In this document: piece after piece, positions 53,438 to 61,668 of the stretch | Numbering within the stretch: the stretch's first letter is position 1 | Layout: each line of letters starts with the position of its first letter | Origin: UBA940 sp964464465 | GTDB lineage: Bacteria > Bacteroidota > Bacteroidia > Bacteroidales > Rikenellaceae | DNA: 64,000 nucleotides | Assembly (NCBI GenBank): GCA_964464465.1 | Contig: CAYXGF010000004.1 | Coordinates: 5,344-69,343 of the forward strand | Reading direction: 5' to 3' | Made by a program: the position numbers and the translations under genes | Notes under the pieces: model-generated | Database searches by the model: none | Seen by the model: only the letters and a program-made list of their open reading frames with translations | Told to the model about the DNA's origin: nothing

Positions 53438-54613
53438 ATGACAAACACAGCCTTAAAGTACATAGTCTGCATTATGACCGCATGTTTCGTGATATCATGC
53501 GGCACATCCGTAACAAAACGCAATCCGGACATTCAGAATATCAGAATAACACTCGCTCCGCAAAGCGAATATATCGACGCCGGCGACTATTTGGACACCC
53601 TGCGCATAGTGCCCCTGCAAACCGGCGAGGACGCTGCAATAGGGGAAATTTCATCCATAAGAATACGGAATGGAAAGATATATATCGTAGATGCCCAAAG
53701 CGAGGCTCTGTTCATTTTCGACACAGACGGAACACTGCTCGGCAAATTATCGGCACAGGGACGCGGACCCAACGAATATATGAATCTTTCAGATATAGAA
53801 ATATCGGATGACGGCTCGATTTGGCTTCTTGATTATATTACACAGAAATTACTTGTATACGACAGCAACCTCGACTTCAAGAAAAGCATATCCACATCGG
53901 AAGTCTGGGGAAACTATCTGAGCAAATGCGGAGAAGAAATTCTGCTCATCAACGACAAGTCATCGTCGCAGACCGGATATTATTGTCTATACCGTCTGAA
54001 CAACGACAATCAGACATTCACTCCGTTCATTCCGTTCGATGAATCTCTGGAAGACATCGGCTGGGCATTGGAGAGATACCACACAGCTCTGCCCGGAAAG
54101 ACGCTATGCGTCTTCCCTCCTTTCGACACCATTTACAGCTACGAAAACGGCCGGGCGCAAGCAAAATACCTCGTCGATTTCGGCAAGGACAAAATGGACC
54201 GCGAAGTCATCATGGGCGACAGCGAAGATGCCTTAATGGAGTCTTTCAAGAGCCTCAAAACAAAAGGAGTCGATGAAATTGACTTTATAGGAACCGACAA
54301 GCTGCTTCTCAGATTCAAGAACAAAGACACTGATTTCGTCGCAATCCACGACGAGAAATCCGGAACCGTCAGCACAGGCAATCATCTTGTTTGGAGCCGG
54401 TACGGCAACCTGCCTATGGACAAAACATTCTCCGACAACGGATTTTTCATCTCATATCTGTTCCCTTACGATTTCAGCATGATATATTCGGACGAAAATA
54501 TGGCAGGTCTTAAATTCGGCTGCGACAGCGTGAGAAACACTATTCAGTGCCTTCGAAACAATGTTTCGGAGACAGACAATCCGATACTGTTCATAGGGAA
54601 AACAATTATGTAA
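53438..54613 (+). CDS. 6-Bladed beta-propeller lipoprotein
   Basis: This encodes 391 residues from ATG 53438, where a lipoprotein signal begins (lipobox VISC, Cys21); the frame is open for 31 more codons upstream without a signal. The mature protein has propeller-type blades (IRNGKIYIVDAQSEALFIFDTDGTLLGKL, ISDDGSIWLLDYITQKLLVYDSNL) and the phrase GRGPNEYMNLSDI typical of the Bacteroidetes 6-bladed (BF/BT-type) family. Function is unknown; these lipoproteins often come with thioredoxin-like or small exported proteins. Its GC content is lower than that of neighbours. The next gene starts three bases after its stop. Confidence 0.83.
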   Translation: MTNTALKYIVCIMTACFVISCGTSVTKRNPDIQNIRITLAPQSEYIDAGDYLDTLRIVPLQTGEDAAIGEISSIRIRNGKIYIVDAQSEALFIFDTDGTLLGKLSAQGRGPNEYMNLSDIEISDDGSIWLLDYITQKLLVYDSNLDFKKSISTSEVWGNYLSKCGEEILLINDKSSSQTGYYCLYRLNNDNQTFTPFIPFDESLEDIGWALERYHTALPGKTLCVFPPFDTIYSYENGRAQAKYLVDFGKDKMDREVIMGDSEDALMESFKSLKTKGVDEIDFIGTDKLLLRFKNKDTDFVAIHDEKSGTVSTGNHLVWSRYGNLPMDKTFSDNGFFISYLFPYDFSMIYSDENMAGLKFGCDSVRNTIQCLRNNVSETDNPILFIGKTIM

Positions 54614-54616
54614 ACA

Positions 54617-55258
54617 ATGGCAAAAACTTCTAAACAAAATGCTGTTCTTTACATATCTGTAATATCATGCATAATTCTCTTTATTCTGACTATCAGCATA
54701 TACATAAGACTAAAAACATATAGTGAAATCTGTGATGCTATGATAAAATATTCAGAAGAAATGACGGAATATGCTCATCATAAAGATATTTTATTGGATG
54801 ATATAAAAACGGTATTTAATAATCAAGATTTAAATTTAAATCCTGATACTGAACTATTTGAGCATACAGACACCTCGATAATATTATTAAAAGATATTGT
54901 AAAACATAAAAAAAAATTCGTATTTTATTTCAGCGAATTTAATTGCGATACATGTATCGATGCTCTTATTCCATTAATAAAAGAATTATCTAATAATATA
55001 GGACCTGACAATATTATTCTATTATGCAAATATAAAAGAATACAGGATTTGCTCAGATTCAAAAGAGTAAACCATATCAATTGTCAAGTCTACAATTTAG
55101 GAGAGTCAACATTTCCTTTAATGGAACGCAATATACCATTCTGCTGCATAATAGAGCCCAATATGCGTATGACCCATCTTTTTATTCCTCATAAAGAGAT
55201 GCTTGATTTCTCAAAAAAAATTTTCGATTGTTACACCCATACAATACAATGGGAATAA
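54617..55258 (+). CDS. AT-rich membrane-anchored CxxC (thioredoxin-like) protein
   Basis: This encodes 213 residues. One membrane helix (about 9-31) would anchor the protein with the rest in the periplasm. Residues 100-113 read KFVFYFSEFNCDTC, a strand followed by a CxxC (C110, C113) as in thioredoxin folds. A Pro in RNIPFCCIIEP (about 174) could be the cis-Pro. The match to the redoxin family is by pattern only. The gene is strikingly AT-rich: 18 of 60 bases are G or C in 54841-54900, and it uses AGA, ATA and TTA codons freely, unlike all its flanks, which suggests acquisition. It probably works with the propeller lipoprotein upstream. Confidence 0.72.
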   Translation: MAKTSKQNAVLYISVISCIILFILTISIYIRLKTYSEICDAMIKYSEEMTEYAHHKDILLDDIKTVFNNQDLNLNPDTELFEHTDTSIILLKDIVKHKKKFVFYFSEFNCDTCIDALIPLIKELSNNIGPDNIILLCKYKRIQDLLRFKRVNHINCQVYNLGESTFPLMERNIPFCCIIEPNMRMTHLFIPHKEMLDFSKKIFDCYTHTIQWE

Positions 55259-55260
55259 AA

Positions 55261-55295
55261 ACAAAAGCAGTCCTTTATGGACTGCTTTTGTTTTT
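55261..55295. terminator. Terminator after the beta-propeller pair
   Basis: A perfect 13-bp stem ACAAAAGCAGTCC / GGACTGCTTTTGT with a 5-base loop is followed by Ts. Its right arm carries the TTTG of the polA promoter. Confidence 0.92.
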
Positions 55296-55317
55296 AACAA
55301 TCAAATATCTATTTTTG
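55287..55317 (+). promoter_or_regulatory. polA promoter overlapping the terminator
   Basis: TTTG (55287-55290, inside the terminator stem), 19 bases, then TATTTTTG (55310-55317), 20 bases before the polA ATG. Confidence 0.65.
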
Positions 55318-55337
55318 TCTGCTAAGACTTTTCTGAT

Positions 55338-58235
55338 ATGGCCAAACTTTTTCTCATCGATGCCTATGCGCTGATTTTCAGAAGCTACTACGCTTTCCTT
55401 GGACGCAGCATGCACAACGGGGCAGGAGTGAACACCGCACCGATATTCGGATTCACAAAATTTCTGCGCGACATAATATCGAGAGAGAGACCAGAATATC
55501 TCGGCGTGGCGTTCGACCCCAAAGGCGGAAATTTCCGGCATGAGCTGTATCCGCTCTACAAAGCCAACCGGAGCGCCACTCCGGAAGACATCACGGCAGC
55601 CATACCTTACATAAAACAGATACTCGAAGCCATGCGTATTCCGACGCTCGAAGTACCGGGCTACGAGGCCGACGACGTAATCGGCACCCTATCGAGAAAA
55701 GCGGCTGCCGAGGGCATGGACGTCTACATGGTCACTCCGGACAAGGATTACGGACAACTCGTAGGCGAGCACTGCGTCATATACAAACAAAGCAAGGGCA
55801 GCGAAGGCATCGAGATTGTGGACACGGCCGCGATAAAGGCCCACTACGGATTCGACGACCCGAAGCTGGTCATCGACCTGCTGGCCCTCTGGGGCGACGC
55901 CTCGGACAACGTACCCGGTGTTCCGGGCATAGGCGAGAAGGGCGCCATAAAACTCATCGGACAATACGGATGCGTGGAGAACATAATAGAGGCGGCACAA
56001 CACCTTACGCCCAGACAACGCGAGAACATACTCGCCTCGCGCGAGCAGCTGCTGCTTTCCAAGCGTCTGGTGACAATCGACACCGATGTCCCGATAGACT
56101 TCAATGCCGGCGACTTCAAAATGGAAAATCCCGACTGCACGGCTCTCAGGGCGATATTCGCGCAGCTGGGGTTCAGCATGTTCCTGCGCGAGATGGAGAC
56201 AGGCTCCGACTCCCCGTTCAACACGGCCGTATCATGCGACATACTAACGGTTGCGGACACGCTTCCGCGGCAGGCCGCACAGACACAGCTGGCACAGATG
56301 GCAGTCGACAAATCATACCGCAAACGCGAGGCGGCTCTCAAAGGTCAGACCTCGCTCTTCGACACCGCAGCACCGGTGCCGGCAGTCCGGTCTACGGAGC
56401 CTGAAAACGCGCCGGCAGAGCCTGACATTCAGACAATACACACCGTGCCGCACAAATACACGACCGTTACCACGCCGGCAGAACTTTCCGACGCAATAAA
56501 GACACTGAACGCATACGACGAATTCTGTTTCGACACCGAAACCTCCGGACTCGACGTATTCCGCGACCGCATAGTAGGCATATCGCTTGCCGCAACCGAG
56601 CACGAGGCTTACTACGTTCCTCTGACAGGCGGGTACCGCGACACGTTTCTGGAATTGCTGCGTCCGCTTTTCGAGGACCCGGCAAAAGCCAAAATCGGCC
56701 AGAACATGAAGTTCGACATAAGCGTGCTGGCCGTCTGCGGCATCGACGTCCGCGGACAGCTGTTCGACACGATGATAATGCACTATCTGCTCGACCCCGA
56801 GTCGCGCCACGGCATGAACTTCCTCGCGCGCAGATACCTGAACTACGCCCCTATCGAGATAGAGACACTGATAGGCTCCGGACCTAAGAAACTGACGATG
56901 GACATGGTGCCTCTGGATAAAACGGCCGAGTATGCCGCAGAGGATGCGGACGTCACATTGCAGCTCAAAGGAGTACTGTGGAGGCTGGTCGAGCAGCAGC
57001 AGATGCAGTCGCTCTACTTCGACATAGAGGAGCCGATGATCAAGACGCTGGCCGGAATGGAGATGACGGGCGTGAAGATAGACATACGGCTTCTGTCCGA
57101 ATATGCCGTGGAGCTTAACCGGCGGCTGGCGGAGATGGAGGCCGCGGTACGCGACATGGCCGACGAACCGGCCCTGAACGTCAATTCGTCGCGCCAGCTC
57201 GGAGAGGTGCTCTTCACCAAACTGCGCATCGACCCCAAGCCGCGCATGACAAAGACACGGCAGTTCCGCACCGACGAGGAGTACTTGCAGATGCTCGCGG
57301 ACCGTCATCCGATAATTCCGCTGATTCTGGAATACCGGGGTGTCAAGAAACTTCTGTCCACATACGTGGAGGCGCTGCCGCAGCTCGTGAACCCCAGGAC
57401 CGGCAGGATACACACATCGTTCAACCAGGCCGTCACGGCGACAGGCCGTCTGTCCTCCACCAATCCGAACTTGCAGAACATCCCCATACGCGACGACATG
57501 GGCAAACGCATACGCGAGGCATTCATACCGTCGGCACCGGGCAGACTGCTTTTCTCGGCCGATTACAGTCAGGTGGAGTTGCGCCTGATGGCTCACCTCA
57601 GCGGAGACGAGCATCTGATAGAGGCATTCCGCAGCGGCGAGGACATACACCGCGCCACGGCCGCCAGACTGTTCGGCGTAAGTCCCGAGCAGGTGACGGC
57701 CGAACAGCGCCGGCGCGCCAAGACAGCCAACTTCGGAATAATATACGGAATATCCGCATTCGGGCTGGCCCAGCGTCTGGGCATCCCGCGGGGCGAGGCG
57801 AAGGAGATTATCGAAGGATACTTCCGCTCCTACCCCAAGGTGAAGGAGTATATGGAGAATGTGGCCGTTCAGGCCAGAGAGAAGGGCTACGTATCCACAA
57901 TTTTCGGTCGCAGACGCTTTCTGGACGATATAAATTCCAGAAATGCCGTAGTACGCGCTTTGGCCGAACGCAATGCCATAAACGCCCCGATACAGGGCAG
58001 CGCGGCGGACATAATGAAAATAGCCATGATACGCATCGAACGGCAGCTGCGCAGCCGGGGGCTGCTCTCGCGCATGATATTGCAGGTTCACGACGAAATC
58101 GTGATAGACATGCCCGAAAGCGAACAGGAGCAGGTGCGCCAGATAGTGATAGAGGCCATGCAGGGCGCGGCAGACCTCTCGGTGGAGCTTACGGCCGAAT
58201 GCGGCGCCGGAACCTCGTGGCTGGCAGCCCACTGA
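55338..58235 (+). CDS. polA: DNA polymerase I
   Basis: This 965-residue protein has all three domains. The 5'-3' exonuclease (1-290) shows DAYALIFRSYYAF, YEADDVIGTLS, TPDKDYGQLV and DNVPGVPGIGEKGA. The 3'-5' proofreading domain (about 375-570) keeps FDTETSGLD, GQNMKFDISVL and AAEDADVTLQ, so it looks active. The polymerase domain has FSADYSQVELRLMAHLSGDE (motif A), RRRAKTANFGIIYGISAFGL (motif B) and LQVHDEIVIDM (motif C). It fills gaps and removes RNA primers. It begins an operon with nadE and a phosphatase gene. Confidence 0.97.
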   Translation: MAKLFLIDAYALIFRSYYAFLGRSMHNGAGVNTAPIFGFTKFLRDIISRERPEYLGVAFDPKGGNFRHELYPLYKANRSATPEDITAAIPYIKQILEAMRIPTLEVPGYEADDVIGTLSRKAAAEGMDVYMVTPDKDYGQLVGEHCVIYKQSKGSEGIEIVDTAAIKAHYGFDDPKLVIDLLALWGDASDNVPGVPGIGEKGAIKLIGQYGCVENIIEAAQHLTPRQRENILASREQLLLSKRLVTIDTDVPIDFNAGDFKMENPDCTALRAIFAQLGFSMFLREMETGSDSPFNTAVSCDILTVADTLPRQAAQTQLAQMAVDKSYRKREAALKGQTSLFDTAAPVPAVRSTEPENAPAEPDIQTIHTVPHKYTTVTTPAELSDAIKTLNAYDEFCFDTETSGLDVFRDRIVGISLAATEHEAYYVPLTGGYRDTFLELLRPLFEDPAKAKIGQNMKFDISVLAVCGIDVRGQLFDTMIMHYLLDPESRHGMNFLARRYLNYAPIEIETLIGSGPKKLTMDMVPLDKTAEYAAEDADVTLQLKGVLWRLVEQQQMQSLYFDIEEPMIKTLAGMEMTGVKIDIRLLSEYAVELNRRLAEMEAAVRDMADEPALNVNSSRQLGEVLFTKLRIDPKPRMTKTRQFRTDEEYLQMLADRHPIIPLILEYRGVKKLLSTYVEALPQLVNPRTGRIHTSFNQAVTATGRLSSTNPNLQNIPIRDDMGKRIREAFIPSAPGRLLFSADYSQVELRLMAHLSGDEHLIEAFRSGEDIHRATAARLFGVSPEQVTAEQRRRAKTANFGIIYGISAFGLAQRLGIPRGEAKEIIEGYFRSYPKVKEYMENVAVQAREKGYVSTIFGRRRFLDDINSRNAVVRALAERNAINAPIQGSAADIMKIAMIRIERQLRSRGLLSRMILQVHDEIVIDMPESEQEQVRQIVIEAMQGAADLSVELTAECGAGTSWLAAH

Positions 58236-58259
58236 TTCTGAAAAAAAACGACAAGAGAT

Positions 58260-60179
58260 ATGAAATTCGGTTTTATAAAAATGGCGGCGGCCGTGCCGTC
58301 AGTACGACTGGCCGACCCGCAGGCCAATGCAGACGCGATAATCGCGCTCACGGACCAGGCCTGCCGCAGCGGAGCTGAGGTGGTCGCATTTCCGGAACTG
58401 AGCATCACAGGATACACGTGCGGCGACCTGTTCAGCGGACAGACGCTCACGGAGGGTGCCCTGAAAGCCCTCGGACGCATAGTCGAAAGCACGCGCGAGT
58501 GGGATGCCGTGTGTATCGCGGGCATACCGCTGGCCGTGGACAATCATCTGTACAACACGGCAGTGATTTTCTGCCGCGGAACAATCTACGGCGTCGTACC
58601 CAAGAAACATCTTCCGGCATACGGCGAATTTTACGAAACACGCTGGTTCCGGTCCGGAGCCCTGCCCCACCCCGACACCGTCACGCTGTGCGGACAGAAC
58701 GTCCCGTTCGGATGCGACCTCACATTCGGGTTCGGGAACGCAGTAATAGGAATAGAGATTTGCGAGGACTTGTGGACCGCCATTCCGCCTTCGTCATATC
58801 TGTCCCAGGCGGGAGCCAACCTGATAGTCAACCTTTCGGCCTCGAACGAAACAGTCGGCAAACACGAATACAGGCTCTCGCTCATCGACCAGCAGAGCGC
58901 ACGCACCATGTCGGCCTACATGTACTGCTCAGCCGGGGCTGGGGAATCAACCTCGGACCTGGTATTCGCAGGCGACGCCATAATATCCGAAAACGGCACC
59001 CGTCTGGCCGCAAGCCGCCGTTTTCAGCTCGGGGACCAGATAACATACGCCGAGGCGGACATAGAGAAACTGATGAACATCCGGCGCCGGACATCTGTCG
59101 CTTCGGGTGCCGAGCCGGCGGTGGCCGTCCGACACATAACGATTCCTTACACCGGAAACAGCGAGGCACTTCCGTCGAGGACATTCGACCCGCGTCCGTT
59201 CGTTCCCGACGGCGAGACGCAGCGCGACGGACGGTGCAGAGAGATATTCGACATACAGGTCGGCGGACTGTGCACCCGACTGAGACACACATCCGCCCGA
59301 AGCGCCGTGATAGGCATATCCGGCGGTCTCGACTCTACGCTCGCGCTGCTTGTCACGGTGGAGGCCTTCAAGAAACTCGGCATGGACCTCAAAGGCATCA
59401 TCGGAGTAACGATGCCCGGCTTCGGGACCACCTCCCGGACATACGACAACGCCGTGGGCCTCATCCGCTCGCTGGGAATAACCCTGCGCGAGATAAGCAT
59501 CCGCAAGGCCTGCCTGCAACACTTCGCCGACATCGGTCTGCCGGAGGAGGACCGCAGCGTGACATACGAGAACTCCCAGGCCCGAGAACGCACGCAGATA
59601 CTGATGGACGTGGCCAACATGACCGGCGGACTTGTCGTCGGTACCGGCGATTTGTCCGAGCTGGCCCTCGGATGGGCAACATACAACGGCGACCAGATGT
59701 CCATGTACGGAGTGAACGCCTCGGTACCGAAGACACTCGTCAGACATATGGTGGAATGGATAGCGTCGCTGCCGGGGTACGCCCACGTGAGGGGGTACCT
59801 CCTGGATATAGCCGCCACGCCCATCAGTCCGGAACTGCTGCCGGCCGACGAAAAAGGAGACATCAGCCAGTGCACCGAATCGCTCGTAGGTCCTTACGTG
59901 CTGCACGACTTTTTCCTGTACCACTTCATGCGGTTCGGCTTCTCTCCGTCCAAACTGTGTTTCATGGCCGAAAGAGCATTCGACGGGACATTCGACCGCC
60001 AGACCATAAAACACTGGCTCACGGTCTTCCTGCGACGCTTCTTCTCACAGCAGTTCAAACGCTCGGCCATGCCCGACGGACCGAAGGTAGGCTCGGTATC
60101 CCTGTCTCCGAGAGGCGACTGGCGCATGCCCAGCGACGCGCATGCCGCCATATGGATTAAAGAGGCGGAAAACCTTTAA
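58260..60179 (+). CDS. nadE: Glutamine-dependent NAD+ synthetase
   Basis: This encodes 639 residues. The N-terminal nitrilase-type glutaminase carries the triad Glu46 (FPELSITGYT), Lys115 (VVPKKHLPAYGEF) and Cys168 (IEICEDLW), and supplies ammonia. The C-terminal synthetase has the PP-loop GISGGLDSTLALL and GTGDLSELALGWATYNGDQMSMYGVNASVPKTLV. It makes NAD+ from deamido-NAD+ in the cytoplasm. nadC, another NAD gene, lies at the right edge of the window on the other strand. polA is 24 bases upstream. Confidence 0.97.
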   Translation: MKFGFIKMAAAVPSVRLADPQANADAIIALTDQACRSGAEVVAFPELSITGYTCGDLFSGQTLTEGALKALGRIVESTREWDAVCIAGIPLAVDNHLYNTAVIFCRGTIYGVVPKKHLPAYGEFYETRWFRSGALPHPDTVTLCGQNVPFGCDLTFGFGNAVIGIEICEDLWTAIPPSSYLSQAGANLIVNLSASNETVGKHEYRLSLIDQQSARTMSAYMYCSAGAGESTSDLVFAGDAIISENGTRLAASRRFQLGDQITYAEADIEKLMNIRRRTSVASGAEPAVAVRHITIPYTGNSEALPSRTFDPRPFVPDGETQRDGRCREIFDIQVGGLCTRLRHTSARSAVIGISGGLDSTLALLVTVEAFKKLGMDLKGIIGVTMPGFGTTSRTYDNAVGLIRSLGITLREISIRKACLQHFADIGLPEEDRSVTYENSQARERTQILMDVANMTGGLVVGTGDLSELALGWATYNGDQMSMYGVNASVPKTLVRHMVEWIASLPGYAHVRGYLLDIAATPISPELLPADEKGDISQCTESLVGPYVLHDFFLYHFMRFGFSPSKLCFMAERAFDGTFDRQTIKHWLTVFLRRFFSQQFKRSAMPDGPKVGSVSLSPRGDWRMPSDAHAAIWIKEAENL

Positions 60180-60196
60180 AAAGACAGACATAACAC

Positions 60197-61489
60197 ATGA
60201 AAAGACTACTACTTCTCCTGTTTCTGATTACCGCTGCGGCAGGCACCGCCTCCGCACAGGATTCGATACGGAACCTGCTCAGGGAGCATCCGGAATACTG
60301 CTGCGGAGCATACACCCCGTACTATTACTACGAGACGCCCTATACACCGGCACCGAAAGGATTCCGGCCGTTTTTCATCAATCACATCGCCCGTCACGGC
60401 TCGCGCACCTATCTGTCACGCAGAGGCATGGAACGTCTTGTGGCAGAGTTCACACGCGCCGAGGAAAAGGGATGTCTGACCAGGCAGGGAGCCAGTGCCA
60501 TGAAGGACCTGCAAGCCCTTGCCGAATACATGGACGGCACGTGGGGAGACCTGACGCCTCTCGGCGAGAGCCAGCACCGCGGGATTGCAGCGCGCATGTA
60601 CCGCAACTTCCCGCAGGTTTTCGCATCCCGGGACTGCAAGGTCGACGCCATCTCCACAACGGTACCCCGCAGCATGGTCAGCATGGCATCATTCATGTCC
60701 GAACTCAAAGGCTGCGCCCCGCACATAGAGATGAACATGCAGTCCAGCGACCGCTACCGTCAGCTGCTGGCCGTATCCGGATACTCGGACCATCTGGCGC
60801 ACATCGGCAAAGGAGCCTACCGTCAGCCGTTAGAGGCTCTGACCAGGACAAAATCAGCCGACAGGTTCGTAGGCTCGCTGTTCAGTGACGGCGGGAAATG
60901 CCTATCTATGACCCCGGAAGATTTCATGTACGAGATGTTCTCCGTGGCCATTATCGAGCCCAACATAGAGTGCCCCGCATCGGTGATGCAGTATTTCTCG
61001 GATGAGGAAAGATTCGACCAGTGGGAGCTTCACTCGCTGAAAGAGTATCTTATCAAAGCCAGGTCCGTTCCAGCGCAGGATGTCGCCGTGAGCATAATCA
61101 AAAAACTTCTGGACCAGATGCTCTCGACCTCCCAGCAGGCCGCGGACGGAGAGCTGCCGTACAGTGCACTGTTCCGGTTCGCACACGGAGAGAACACAAT
61201 ACCTCTGGCCGCAGTGATGCAGCTCGACGGACTCGGAGTCACGGAGGAGAATCCGGCCGAAGTGTACAAGGTGTGGCAGAACTTCAACGCCAACCCCATG
61301 GCTACCAACATCCAGTGGATTCTGTACCGCAACCGCAAGGGGGAAACGCTGATTAAGGTTCTCTACAACGAACGCGAGCAGCGCCTACCCTCGGCCCTGT
61401 CGCAGGACATGGCACCCTACTACCGCTGGGACGAGTTCATGGCCTACTACACCGGAGTCAAAGACCGGCTCCTCGACTTGAAATACTGA
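60197..61489 (+). CDS. Exported histidine acid phosphatase (MINPP-like)
   Basis: This encodes 430 residues with a signal peptide (MKRLLLLLFLITAAAGTASA). The histidine-phosphatase clade 2 site is present: INHIARHGSRT (Arg66, His67, Arg70), and towards the C-terminus FAHGENTIPL, where the HGE replaces the HAE of multiple inositol-polyphosphate phosphatases or the HD of acid phosphatases. This suggests a periplasmic or secreted phytase/MINPP-type enzyme freeing phosphate from inositol phosphates. Specificity is uncertain. It lies 17 bases after nadE, so it is probably the last gene of that operon. Confidence 0.82.
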   Translation: MKRLLLLLFLITAAAGTASAQDSIRNLLREHPEYCCGAYTPYYYYETPYTPAPKGFRPFFINHIARHGSRTYLSRRGMERLVAEFTRAEEKGCLTRQGASAMKDLQALAEYMDGTWGDLTPLGESQHRGIAARMYRNFPQVFASRDCKVDAISTTVPRSMVSMASFMSELKGCAPHIEMNMQSSDRYRQLLAVSGYSDHLAHIGKGAYRQPLEALTRTKSADRFVGSLFSDGGKCLSMTPEDFMYEMFSVAIIEPNIECPASVMQYFSDEERFDQWELHSLKEYLIKARSVPAQDVAVSIIKKLLDQMLSTSQQAADGELPYSALFRFAHGENTIPLAAVMQLDGLGVTEENPAEVYKVWQNFNANPMATNIQWILYRNRKGETLIKVLYNEREQRLPSALSQDMAPYYRWDEFMAYYTGVKDRLLDLKY

Positions 61490-61592
61490 CCCTCGCACCC
61501 TGCCGTGCAAATCTAACCGGGCATGATACCCGGCACAACAATACCGCCGAAACAAAAAGCCGCGGCACCGGATTAGGAAATCTGCGGAACGG

Positions 61593-61628
61593 AAAAAGCG
61601 CACCCCGAAAAATCGTGATGCGCTTTTT
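61593..61628. terminator. Convergent terminator
   Basis: AAAAAGCGCA / TGCGCTTTTT (61593-61602 with 61619-61628), with a 16-base loop and T-runs in both outward directions, lies between the MINPP-like and DPP IV genes. Confidence 0.8.
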
Positions 61629-61668
61629 TGTCAGGCCGTTCTCTGCCCAGGCATGAGGCGTTGAACAG

